A stretch of DNA of 15,828 bases from an uncultured Gemmatimonadota bacterium. Lineage in GTDB: Bacteria > Gemmatimonadota > Gemmatimonadetes > Gemmatimonadales > Gemmatimonadaceae. The stretch is from positions 1 through 15,828 of the forward strand of contig CAITQY010000294.1 in NCBI GenBank assembly GCA_903894655.1, written 5' to 3'. The notes under the pieces were generated by a model. The model was not told the DNA's origin, ran no database searches, and saw only the letters and a list, made by a program, of their open reading frames with translations. A program made the position numbers and the translations under genes. Positions 8,970 to 15,828 of this stretch are shown in pieces; positions within the stretch are counted from its first letter, which is position 1; every line of letters starts with the position of its first letter.

Positions 8970-10012
8970 GCCGCCACCGTGGCGTGCGCCTGGGGGCCAC
9001 CGCTGATGAGCGAGTAATCCTGACGTCGACGCGCCGGTGTGAATCCGGCATCGCGGATCAGTCGGTCGAGCTCATCGACGGTGGTGCGATGTGTGGTGTT
9101 GGCGGCCGACACGACGTTTTCTTCGATCATCAACGATCCGAAATCGTTGCACCCGTAGTTGAGTGCCATCTGCCCGACCTTCATGCCCATCGTCACCCAG
9201 CTCGACTGCAGATTCGGCACATTATCGAGCACGATGCGCGACATGGCCACCGTGCGCAGATACGTGACCGCGTCGGTCTTGGCCATATGCGACATCGACG
9301 GCGTGTTCTCCGGCTGCAACGGCCACGTGATGAACGCGGTGAATCCGCCGGTGCGCGCCTGCAAGTCCCGCACGCGCTGCAAATGCTCGATGCGCTCGGC
9401 GAGCGTCTCCCCGATGCCATACATCATCGTCACCGACGTCTTCATGCCTTCGTTGTGCGCGAGCTCCATGATCTCGAGCCAACGATCGGCGCCCGCCTTC
9501 TTCGGTGCCACGATGTCACGGACGCGCTGCACGAGGATTTCGCCGCCGCCGCCGGGAATCGAATCCAGTCCCGCGGCTTTGAGCTCTCGGATCACGTCGC
9601 GCGCGTCCATGCGGAAACGCGTGGCGAAGAAGTCGACTTCGCTCGGCGAGAAGCCGTGAATGTGAATGGGATGATGCTGCTTGATGTAGCGCATCAGATC
9701 CAGATACCACTCGAACGGGATATACGGATTGTGCCCGCCCTGAATGAGGATCTGAACGCCACCCAGCGCCTTCGTTTCCTCGATCTTGTCGCCAATCTGT
9801 TCGAACGACAGGGTATACCCTTCCCCGTGCTTCGGACGTCGGTAAAAGGCGCAGAATCCACAATCCGCTACACAGACATTCGTGTAGTTGATGTTGCGGT
9901 CTACGATATAGGTGACCACGCCGTGAGGATGCTTCGCCTGACGCACGCGATCGGCTTCCATGCCGAGTTCGAGCAGCGGAGCATTGGTATAGAAATCGAG
10001 AAGGTCACGCAT
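8966..10012 (-). CDS. mqnC: cyclic dehypoxanthinyl futalosine synthase (radical SAM, MqnC)
   Basis: A radical SAM enzyme of the futalosine menaquinone pathway that cyclises dehypoxanthinyl futalosine. The CX3CX2C cluster motif is CVADCGFC (Cys47, Cys51, Cys54), preceded by DRNINYTNVC and followed by AFYRRPKHGEGY. LIQGGHNPYIPFEWY, HIHGFSPSEV, DSIPGGGGEILV and TWPLQPENTP are MqnC-typical. The start used is ATG 10012, which has an AAGAGA Shine-Dalgarno-like stretch 7 bases upstream (10025-10020) and gives 348 residues. A GTG at 10039, 12 bases after the mqnA stop, would add nine residues. The stop overlaps the ispF GTG. mqnE and mqnA lie directly upstream. Confidence 0.96.
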   Translation of the reverse strand: MRDLLDFYTNAPLLELGMEADRVRQAKHPHGVVTYIVDRNINYTNVCVADCGFCAFYRRPKHGEGYTLSFEQIGDKIEETKALGGVQILIQGGHNPYIPFEWYLDLMRYIKQHHPIHIHGFSPSEVDFFATRFRMDARDVIRELKAAGLDSIPGGGGEILVQRVRDIVAPKKAGADRWLEIMELAHNEGMKTSVTMMYGIGETLAERIEHLQRVRDLQARTGGFTAFITWPLQPENTPSMSHMAKTDAVTYLRTVAMSRIVLDNVPNLQSSWVTMGMKVGQMALNYGCNDFGSLMIEENVVSAANTTHRTTVDELDRLIRDAGFTPARRRQDYSLISGGPQAHATVAA

Positions 10013-10051
10013 CGATGATTCTCTTGCGACCGGCAGCACACAGGAAGTCGA

Positions 10052-10900
10052 TCACGCGGCCGGCAGGAAGGCGAGCGTGCCATCAGGCACGCGTCCGGCC
10101 AGGACGAGTCGACGGAAAAATTCGGTGAGGCCCGCGAGATGCGGGTACGACAAACGGTAATCCAAGCCGGAGAAGTACTCGGCACAGGCCTCGCGGGAGA
10201 CGCCGGTGGCCAGCGCCGCCTGCGCGGACAGCTGCTCGAGATGAGCCAGCCCCCAATCGCGCGAGGCGATCAGCGACGCGTGTGCCGACAGCGCCTCATG
10301 CACCGGCGCCCGGCGCTGCGCGACCCAGACCGCGAAGACGAATGGCAGTCCTGTCCAAGCTTTCCACGCGCCGCCCAGGTCTTCTCTGAACGGGTAACGA
10401 ATCGCCCACGATCCACCACGGTTTGCCTGATCGAACAGTTTGAGCGCGGCGTCGCCGATAACCAGGCGCGCCTCGTGCGGTTCGTCTTCGAAGCGTGCGA
10501 CATCTGCCAGCTCGGCGTCGCCAAGCACGAAATCGGGACGACAACGCCACACGTTCTCGAACAACAGTTCGAGTAGCGCCACCGACGTCATCGAGCTGCG
10601 GCTGACGATCACCTTGCGTCCACCGAGCTCCGACGGTGGACGTTTGCTGAACAGCATCACGCTGCGCACCGGCCCGTCGCTCGTGATCCCAAGCTCGGGG
10701 AGCAACAGGTACCGCTTCGCATCGCGCGCGTATTCAACGGCGGACACCACGCTGACATCGAGTTCGCCATCGGCCATCAGCCGGTTGAGCGCTGTCGGAA
10801 TGCCCGTAATCAGGCTGCCGTCGAGGGGCACGATACCACGATCGATCGCGCCGTAGACGGGAAAGCAGTTGATATACGGGATACGGCCGACACGCAGCAT
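10052..10900 (-). CDS. mqnA: chorismate dehydratase (MqnA)
   Basis: First enzyme of the futalosine pathway, dehydrating chorismate to 3-[(1-carboxyvinyl)oxy]benzoate. The 282-residue protein has the MqnA/MqnD periplasmic-binding-protein-like fold. Its N-terminus LRVGRIPYINCFPVYGA and ITGIPTALNRLMADGELDVSVVSAVEYA are the expected substrate-pocket segments. SRSSMTSVALLELLF, LVIGDAALK and GLPFVFAVWV follow. MqnA and MqnD are paralogues; the PYIN/FPVY start and the position between mqnE and mqnC favour MqnA. ATG 10900 begins 5 bases after the mqnE TAA, so the two are surely co-transcribed. mqnC follows closely. Confidence 0.92.
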   Translation of the reverse strand: MLRVGRIPYINCFPVYGAIDRGIVPLDGSLITGIPTALNRLMADGELDVSVVSAVEYARDAKRYLLLPELGITSDGPVRSVMLFSKRPPSELGGRKVIVSRSSMTSVALLELLFENVWRCRPDFVLGDAELADVARFEDEPHEARLVIGDAALKLFDQANRGGSWAIRYPFREDLGGAWKAWTGLPFVFAVWVAQRRAPVHEALSAHASLIASRDWGLAHLEQLSAQAALATGVSREACAEYFSGLDYRLSYPHLAGLTEFFRRLVLAGRVPDGTLAFLPAA

Positions 10901-10905
10901 ATCGT

Positions 10906-12102
10906 TTAGCTCACCGTGGCAGCGAGGGGCTCGGGCGCCTCATCGATCGCGCCAGTCTCACCAGGGGCAAATTCGCGGAGTACGCGATAGAACGAATCGC
11001 GTTCCGCTGGCACCTTGCCGGATCCGCGGATCAAGCCGAGGAGCTGCGGCAGTGTCATGCCCTGCGGGGTGTGCGCGCCGACGGCGTGATAGATCTTCTC
11101 GCGGACCACCGTGCCTTCAATGTCGTTCACGCCGAAATGCAGCGAGATCTGCGACACCGGGGTGGATACCATGATCCAGTGCGACTTGATGTGCTCGAAG
11201 TTGTCGAGAAAGAGTCGGCCGACGGCCAGATTCCGCAGGTCATCGAATCCGGTCGTCGCGGTACCCTCGCGTCCGAGCGTCTTGCCGAGTTCGTTGTCGT
11301 CGGGGTGATACGCCAGCGGGATGTACGCGAGGAAGCCGCCGGTTTCATCCTGCAGCTCACGCAGCATGTTGAGGTGCTGCATGCGATCCTCGAGCGTCTC
11401 GACATGTCCGTACAGCATGGTGCAGTTGGACCGGATGCCGAGCTTGTGCGCGGTGCGGTGCACGTCGATGTAGTCAGTGCCACCGAGCTTCTTGTCGGCG
11501 ATGACGTCGCGCACGGCGGCGCTGAACGTTTCGGCACCACCGCCGGGCATCGTGTCGAGACCGGCTTCGCGTAGCGCGATCAACACGTCTTCGCGGCTCA
11601 TCTTCTCAATGCGCGCGATATGTGCGATCTCGACGGCCGTGAGTGCCTTGATATGCACGTGCGGATGCCGCGCTTTGAGCGCGCGGAACATCGTCTGGTA
11701 GTACTCGAGGCCGGCCTCCATATCGAGGCCGCCGACGATGTGGAACTCGCGGGTGATCGACCCATCGGCGCGATCAGATTCCGCGAGCACCTGTTCGATG
11801 CTGTAGCGATACGCGCCTTCTTCCTTCGGCAATCGCGCATACCCGCAAAACACGCACGTCTTGCGCAACACGCAGACGTTGGTCGGGTTGATGTGCTGAT
11901 TCGAGGCGAAGGTGACGCGATCGCCGTGACGCGCGCGGTTGGCCGCGTCGGCCATGGCGCCTACACCGAGGAGATCCGGCGATTGGAAGAGGGTGACACC
12001 ATCGGCGATGGATAGCCGCTCACCAGCACGCAGCTTTTCCCCTATGGGGCGCAGCGCGGGATCACGGAGTCGATCGAGATCGAACGGAATAGAGACAGGC
12101 AT
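10906..12102 (-). CDS. mqnE: aminofutalosine synthase (radical SAM, MqnE)
   Basis: A radical SAM enzyme that adds the adenosyl radical to the MqnA product to make aminofutalosine. From ATG 12102 it has 398 residues; from TTG 12120 it has 404. Conserved segments are NQHINPTNVC, EFHIVGGLDMEAGLEYY, HIKALTAVEI, DTMPGGGAETF, CTMLYGHVET, IPLAYHPDDNELGK and FGVNDIEGTVV. Together these identify MqnE rather than MqnC. The cluster motif is CVLRKTCVFC (Cys83, Cys89 and Cys92 counted from TTG 12120), a CX5CX2C spacing instead of the canonical CX3CX2C. Surrounding codons are in frame and homologous, so this is not a frameshift. The start is uncertain: ATG 12102 lacks a near Shine-Dalgarno, whereas TTG 12120 follows a hairpin that would place a good one at normal distance. 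fabF ends about 50-70 bases upstream and mqnA follows 5 bases downstream. Confidence 0.95.
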   Translation of the reverse strand: MPVSIPFDLDRLRDPALRPIGEKLRAGERLSIADGVTLFQSPDLLGVGAMADAANRARHGDRVTFASNQHINPTNVCVLRKTCVFCGYARLPKEEGAYRYSIEQVLAESDRADGSITREFHIVGGLDMEAGLEYYQTMFRALKARHPHVHIKALTAVEIAHIARIEKMSREDVLIALREAGLDTMPGGGAETFSAAVRDVIADKKLGGTDYIDVHRTAHKLGIRSNCTMLYGHVETLEDRMQHLNMLRELQDETGGFLAYIPLAYHPDDNELGKTLGREGTATTGFDDLRNLAVGRLFLDNFEHIKSHWIMVSTPVSQISLHFGVNDIEGTVVREKIYHAVGAHTPQGMTLPQLLGLIRGSGKVPAERDSFYRVLREFAPGETGAIDEAPEPLAATVS

Positions 12103-12121
12103 CAGGGCGTACTCGGGCAAG

Positions 12122-12152
12122 TGCGCGAACCATTCGCGCAGATCTTCACCTC
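12122..12152 (-). promoter_or_regulatory. Shine-Dalgarno plus hairpin in the mqnE leader
   Basis: On the minus strand GAGGTGAAG (12152-12144), a strong anti-16S match, is followed three bases later by a perfect 8-base-pair stem with a 3-base loop (TGCGCGAA-TGG-TTCGCGCA, 12140-12122). One base after that comes TTG at 12120. Folding of the hairpin would bring the GAGG core to about nine bases from the TTG. There is no T-run after the stem, so it does not look like an intrinsic terminator for the fab genes. The inverted repeat is seen directly; its role is inference. Confidence 0.55.
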
Positions 12153-12171
12153 GATGAACGCCCCGACGGGC

Positions 12172-13413
12172 CTAGTCGTGCCACCGTCGGAGTGCGATCG
12201 AGACATTGTGACCACCGAAACCGGAGCTGTTCGAGATCGCGACATTCACCGCACGCGCCCGCGGCGCGTTCGGCGTGTAGTCGAGCACGCACTCGGGATC
12301 GGGAGTCGAGTAGTTGATCGTGGGTGGAACCATGTTGTCGCGCATCGCCAAGGCACAGGCGATGAACTCCACCGAGCCCGCGGCGCCGAGCATGTGGCCG
12401 GTCGCAGACTTGGTTGAACTGATGCTCAGCACGCGCGCGTGGTCGCCGAAGACCGCCTGAATGCCCTTGGATTCGTTCGGATCGTTCAGCGGCGTAGACG
12501 TGCCATGGGCGTTGATGTAATCGACATCCGTGGGTACGAGACCACCGTCCTTCAGCGCCCCGCGCATCGCTCGTTGGAGCCCTTCGTGCGCCTCCGGCTG
12601 CCCCGTAAGGTGATAGGCATCACCCGTGGCACGGTACCCCACGATTTCGCCATAGATGCGGGCGCCGCGGCGACGTGCATGCTCGAGTTCCTCGAGCACG
12701 ACCACAGCCGACCCTTCACCCATCACGAACCCATCTCGATCCTTGTCGAACGGTCGAGACGCCGTGGCCGGCGACTCATTGCGCGCGGAGAGTGCGCCCA
12801 TGTTTGCAAAACCGCCGATCGCCATCGGTGTCACCGCCGCCTCGGATCCACCCGCAAACATCACGTCCGCATCGCCATACTGAATGATGCGAAACGCATC
12901 ACCGATCGCGTGCGCGCTGGACGCGCAGGCGGAGACGGTGGCATAGTTCGGCCCCTTCGCCTGCAGTCGCATGGACACGATGCCCGCGGCGATATCGCCG
13001 ATGAACATCGGGATGAAAAACGGCGAAATTTTGCTCGGGCCCAACGTCCGATACACATCGTGCTGGTCTTCGAAACTCCGAATACCACCGATGCCGCTGC
13101 CGATGATGACGCCCATCGTTTCCGGGTCGATGGCCCCCGGCACGATGCCCGCGTCGGCCGCCGCTTGTACGGATGCGGCCACGGCGTACTGAGCATAGAC
13201 GTCGGCGCGTTTCGCTTCCTTGCGTTCCATGTACGCGAGCGGGTCAAACTGCTTGACCTCGCAGGCGAATCGCACGGAATACTTGGACGCATCGAATTTC
13301 GTAATGTCAGCGCCCCCGGAAACGCCCGAGAGCAGAGACTGCCAGGTCGTCGCCACATCGTTGCCGACAGGCGTAACGGCACCAAGCCCCGTAACGACGA
13401 CCCGCCGTCGCAT
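12172..13413 (-). CDS. fabF: 3-oxoacyl-ACP synthase II (FabF)
   Basis: Elongating beta-ketoacyl-ACP synthase that condenses acyl-ACP with malonyl-ACP in type II fatty-acid synthesis. At 413 residues it is the normal size. The catalytic triad falls at the same numbers as in E. coli FabF: Cys163 in SACASSAH, His303 in NAHGTSTPLND and His340 in KSATGHMLGAAG (with Lys335). The N-terminus RRVVVTGLGAVTPVG and the C-terminus ISNSSGFGGHNVSI are also diagnostic. The start ATG 13413 overlaps the acpP TAA by one base (TAATG), so translation is coupled to acpP. mqnE follows after a short leader containing a hairpin. Confidence 0.98.
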   Translation of the reverse strand: MRRRVVVTGLGAVTPVGNDVATTWQSLLSGVSGGADITKFDASKYSVRFACEVKQFDPLAYMERKEAKRADVYAQYAVAASVQAAADAGIVPGAIDPETMGVIIGSGIGGIRSFEDQHDVYRTLGPSKISPFFIPMFIGDIAAGIVSMRLQAKGPNYATVSACASSAHAIGDAFRIIQYGDADVMFAGGSEAAVTPMAIGGFANMGALSARNESPATASRPFDKDRDGFVMGEGSAVVVLEELEHARRRGARIYGEIVGYRATGDAYHLTGQPEAHEGLQRAMRGALKDGGLVPTDVDYINAHGTSTPLNDPNESKGIQAVFGDHARVLSISSTKSATGHMLGAAGSVEFIACALAMRDNMVPPTINYSTPDPECVLDYTPNAPRARAVNVAISNSSGFGGHNVSIALRRWHD

Positions 13414-13652
13414 TAGCCCGCGACCTTCGCCTCAAGGTAAGACACCGCATCGCCGACCGTGCGGAGCTTCTCGGCATCTTCATCGGGGATGTCGATATTG
13501 AACTCTTTCTCGAATTCCATCACCAGTTCGACGATGTCGAGCGAGTCGGCGCCGAGGTCTTCGATGAAGCTCGCCTCGGGCGTGAGCTTCTCGCGCTCCA
13601 CTCCGAGCTCCTTTTCGATGATATCCTTGATCTTCGACGCGTGATCCGACAT
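13413..13652 (-). CDS. acpP: acyl carrier protein (AcpP)
   Basis: A 79-residue acidic four-helix carrier protein. The phosphopantetheine attachment site is Ser37 in LGADSLDIVELV, followed by the helix II/III acidic stretch EFNIDIPDEDAEKL, which partner enzymes recognise. ATG 13652 was chosen because it gives the family length and has AGAGGA eight bases upstream; the longer in-frame extension (to 13745) is low-complexity and crosses the intergenic gap. It sits between fabG and fabF, the classic order, and overlaps fabF by one base. The 115-base gap upstream, the largest in the window, would allow a separate promoter, in keeping with the high expression usual for ACP. Confidence 0.98.
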   Translation of the reverse strand: MSDHASKIKDIIEKELGVEREKLTPEASFIEDLGADSLDIVELVMEFEKEFNIDIPDEDAEKLRTVGDAVSYLEAKVAG

Positions 13653-13767
13653 AGGAACGATCCTCTGGAATGTTGGAGTAGATGAGAGAGCGGAACTTAG
13701 CCATGGAATGGCGTTGCTGGGAGGGCTTGACGGCAAGAACCGCAAAGTCCGTCCCCAGCCGCCGAAG
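13653..13767 (-). promoter_or_regulatory. acpP leader and intergenic gap with a strong ribosome binding site
   Basis: This 115-base gap between fabG and acpP is the longest non-coding stretch in the window. AGAGGA (13666-13661) lies eight bases before the acpP ATG and is the clearest Shine-Dalgarno sequence in the window. A short inverted repeat GCCAT-TCC-ATGGC (13712-13700, minus strand) has only five pairs. No convincing -35/-10 pair, terminator or known fatty-acid-regulator operator was found, though a gap of this size before acpP is a natural place for a promoter. Confidence 0.45.
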
Positions 13768-14526
13768 CTACATGACCAGACCGCCGTCCACCACGAACAC
13801 CTGACCGGTCACATAACTGGTCAGGTCTGACGCGAGCACAGCCACCATGCTCGCAATGTCCTCGGCGCGGCCGAGGCGCTCGAGCGGAATCCCCGCACTG
13901 AGCGTGCTGCGGGCGTCCGGCGTCATCGCCGCCGTCATGTCGGTCTCGATGAAGCCGGGAGCCACGACGGTGGCCAGAATGTCCCGCGACGCGAGCTCTT
14001 TGGCGATCGACTTGGTCATGCCGATCAACCCCGCCTTACTCGCCGCATAATTGGCCTGCCCCTTATTCCCGATCAGGCCGACGACGCTGGCCACATTGAT
14101 GATCCGGCCGTACCGACGCTTCATCATGCCCCGTGAGGCGGCACGGCAGGTCGCGAACGCCCCGCGCAAGTTCGCGTTGATCACCGCGTCCCAGTCGTCG
14201 TCCTTTAGACGGATCAGCAGGTTGTCCCGCGTCAGGCCAGCGTTGTTGACCAGAATGTCGAGCTGGCCGAAATCCTTCTCGACCGCCTCCACGAGCGTGA
14301 TGGCCTGCGCGGTCTCGGAGACGTCACAGGCGTAGCCCCGCGTCTCGACCCCGGTTTGCTCGGCGATCTCCTGCGCGGCGGCATCAGCGCGGGCTTGATC
14401 GCGCCCGGTGACCGCCACGCGCGCCCCTGCGGTAGCCAATGTGCCGGCGATCGCGCGTCCGATGCCCCGGGTCGAGCCGGTGACCAGCGCCACGCGCCCA
14501 GTCAGGTCGATGCGAAGTCCGCTCAT
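13768..14526 (-). CDS. fabG: 3-oxoacyl-ACP reductase (FabG)
   Basis: NADPH-dependent short-chain dehydrogenase that reduces beta-ketoacyl-ACP, the first reductive step of each elongation cycle. The 252-residue protein has the Rossmann cofactor motif TGSTRGIGRAIA (residues 16-27), NNAG at 94-97, and the catalytic Asn119, Ser147, Tyr160 and Lys164 (NVASVVG; YAASKAG). The C-terminus VTGQVFVVDGGLVM is the normal FabG ending. Many SDRs look alike, but its position between fabD and acpP makes FabG firm. ATG 14526 starts 31 bases after the fabD stop with no obvious Shine-Dalgarno. Confidence 0.97.
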   Translation of the reverse strand: MSGLRIDLTGRVALVTGSTRGIGRAIAGTLATAGARVAVTGRDQARADAAAQEIAEQTGVETRGYACDVSETAQAITLVEAVEKDFGQLDILVNNAGLTRDNLLIRLKDDDWDAVINANLRGAFATCRAASRGMMKRRYGRIINVASVVGLIGNKGQANYAASKAGLIGMTKSIAKELASRDILATVVAPGFIETDMTAAMTPDARSTLSAGIPLERLGRAEDIASMVAVLASDLTSYVTGQVFVVDGGLVM

Positions 14527-14557
14527 GAGAAAGTTGTGGAGTGCGAGGTCGCGAACG

Positions 14558-15505
14558 TTATGCGGATTCGCCGGCGAGGACGAGCAGCTTCTCGACCTCG
14601 GCGACGGTCCCGCACGAAAGAGTCTTCACCGACGGCGCCAATCGTCGCAACAGGCCGGTGAGCACCGCCCCACTGCCGATCTCGACGAAGGTGGCGTCGG
14701 GGTACTGCTGAATCAGCAGACGACTCACGCGGGTCCACTGGACGGGCGCGGTGAGCTGTTGCACCAACAGGTCACAGGCCACGCCGGCCGAGATGATCGG
14801 CGCCGCGTTGACATTGGCCACGACCGGCACCCGTGGGTCGGTCCACGCTTCCGCCTGCAAGGCGTCCCGGAGTCCGGCCACTGCCGGCTCCATGAGTGGC
14901 GAGTGAAACGCACCGCTCACCGGCAACGGGAGACAACGCTTGGCGCCCGCCTCTTTGGCGAGTTCCATGGCACGCTCAACACCGGCCACCTCGCCGGAGA
15001 TCACCACCTGCTCGTCGCTGTTGTAGTTGGCCGGCACCACGAGACCGCGCTCGGCGCTGGCTTGCACGCAAATGACGTCGATCGACACCGAGAGAACGCC
15101 CAGAATGGCCGCCATGGCGCCGGGGCGCGCCATGCCCTGTTCGTACATCAACGTGCCACGTCGGCGCACAATGCGCGCGGCTCCCGCCACGTTCACGGCG
15201 CCGGCGACATGGTACGCCGAGAACTCCCCAAGCGAGTGTCCCGCCGCCGCGCGGACGGACGAACCGATCGCACCGCGCACGACGGCCCAGACGGCGGCAC
15301 TGTGCGCCAGCAATGCCGGCTGCGCGTTCAGGGTGCGCGTGAGGTCGTCAGAGGGCCCATCGAACGCGAGCGTCGAGATCGACGCCCCGACGGCGTCGTC
15401 GACCGCGTGAAAGACTTCGCGGGCCGCGGGAAAGGCCTCGAAGAGATCCTTCCCCATGCCCACCTTCTGCGACCCCTGCCCAGGCAGCAGCAGTACGTAT
15501 TCCAT
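14558..15505 (-). CDS. fabD: malonyl-CoA:ACP transacylase (FabD)
   Basis: Transfers malonyl from CoA to ACP to feed elongation. The 315-residue protein starts EYVLLLPGQGSQKVGMG and carries the nucleophile elbow GHSLGEFSAY (Ser91) and His201 in PVSGAFHSPLM, matching Ser92/His201 of E. coli FabD. Arg115-Arg116 in RIVRRRGTLM and ANYNSDEQVVISG are also family features. ATG 15505 was chosen because the conserved fold begins immediately and GGAA lies six bases upstream; the longer in-frame start at 15568 would overlap fabH. It lies 35 bases after fabH and 31 bases before fabG. Confidence 0.97.
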   Translation of the reverse strand: MEYVLLLPGQGSQKVGMGKDLFEAFPAAREVFHAVDDAVGASISTLAFDGPSDDLTRTLNAQPALLAHSAAVWAVVRGAIGSSVRAAAGHSLGEFSAYHVAGAVNVAGAARIVRRRGTLMYEQGMARPGAMAAILGVLSVSIDVICVQASAERGLVVPANYNSDEQVVISGEVAGVERAMELAKEAGAKRCLPLPVSGAFHSPLMEPAVAGLRDALQAEAWTDPRVPVVANVNAAPIISAGVACDLLVQQLTAPVQWTRVSRLLIQQYPDATFVEIGSGAVLTGLLRRLAPSVKTLSCGTVAEVEKLLVLAGESA

Positions 15506-15540
15506 GTCGTTCCGGATGTCGAGGTCGGGGGTCCTGGCGC

Positions 15541-15828
15541 TCAGAAGCGAGCGACCAGCGATCCCCATGTGAAGCCGGCGCCGAAGGCCACGAACATCAC
15601 GGTCGTTCCTTCCTTCACCCGCCCCTGCTCGACCGCATCGCTGAGGGCGATCGGGATCGAGGCGGCGGAGGTGTTGCCGAAGCGATCGACGTTGATGAAG
15701 ACCTTGTCCATCGAGATGCCCGCATGCTTGGCGGTGGCCTCGATGATCCGCACGTTGGCCTGATGTGGAATCAGCAAATCGACATCGGCGGCGGTGAGGC
15801 GCGCGCTATCGAGCGCCCGATCGGTGGC
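15541..15828 (-). CDS. fabH: 3-oxoacyl-ACP synthase III (FabH), C-terminal part cut by window edge
   Basis: The last 95 codons of a gene that enters from the right edge. FabH starts fatty-acid synthesis by condensing acetyl-CoA (or a branched acyl-CoA) with malonyl-ACP. The visible segment contains the catalytic His in LLIPHQANVRI and Asn in RFGNTSAASIP, plus the family C-terminus VAFGAGFTWGSLVARF. The active-site Cys and the N-terminal half lie outside the window. The stop at 15541 is followed 35 bases later by fabD, giving the classical fabH-fabD-fabG-acpP-fabF order. The internal ATG at 15777 is not a start, since homology continues to the edge. Confidence 0.96.
   Translation of the reverse strand, partial: ATDRALDSARLTAADVDLLIPHQANVRIIEATAKHAGISMDKVFINVDRFGNTSAASIPIALSDAVEQGRVKEGTTVMFVAFGAGFTWGSLVARF

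Noticed and set aside
12062..12133. Possible 23-codon leader peptide starting at an ATG inside the mqnE leader hairpin
   Set aside because: The start is buried in the stem-loop, 17 bases from the GAGG core. The peptide has no attenuator-like composition and simply overlaps mqnE out of frame.
12122..12140. Intrinsic terminator after fabF
   Set aside because: The stem is perfect but is followed by CTTGCCC, not a T-run, on the transcribed strand.
12439..13416. Plus-strand open frame of about 325 codons opposite fabF
   Set aside because: It mirrors a fully conserved FabF and is explained by GC-biased third positions.
14408..15763. Long plus-strand open frame of about 450 codons opposite fabD and fabH
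   Set aside because: It is antisense to two genes with complete catalytic motifs. Its product is Arg/His-rich without a recognisable domain, as expected from the mirror frame of high-GC genes.

Overview
The window is a dense, high-GC stretch of chromosomal core genes from a Gram-negative (LPS-making) bacterium that makes menaquinone by the futalosine route. The gene content and order, with Kdo genes interleaved with pyrG and a fab cluster running into mqn genes, suggest Gemmatimonadota. That assignment rests on recognising the proteins, not on a search. No mobile element, CRISPR array, tRNA or rRNA gene was seen, and no stretch over 300 bases lacks a gene. The longest gap is 115 bases (13653-13767), upstream of acpP.

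Left block (1-5196, minus strand): kdsB, pyrG, kdsA, kdsC, kdsD and the start of an lptC-like gene, in transcription order from right to left. These are the four enzymes that turn ribulose 5-phosphate into CMP-Kdo, plus CTP synthase, which supplies the CTP that KdsB uses. The lptC-like lipoprotein starts the LPS-export genes expected beyond the left edge. Four successive gene junctions overlap by 1-4 bases, so translational coupling is likely.

Middle: terC (plus strand, 5303-6274) is the only gene on the plus strand. It diverges from kdsB across a 106-base AT-richer gap where plausible back-to-back promoters share one -10 region. It converges on pabA/trpG, and both stop codons lie inside one CTAG palindrome.

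Right block (6271-15828, minus strand): fabH (cut by the right edge), fabD, fabG, acpP, fabF, mqnE, mqnA, mqnC, ispF, dedA, xerD and pabA/trpG, all co-oriented with short gaps or overlaps. The block combines fatty-acid elongation (fab), the menaquinone head group (mqn), the isoprenoid precursor for its tail (ispF), a DedA membrane protein, chromosome-dimer resolution (xerD) and a chorismate-using amidotransferase.

This is largely an ordinary housekeeping region. The points most worth a second look are an SD-hairpin-TTG arrangement in front of mqnE, the CX5CX2C iron-sulfur motif of MqnE, the bidirectional kdsB/terC promoter region and the compact Kdo/CTP operon.
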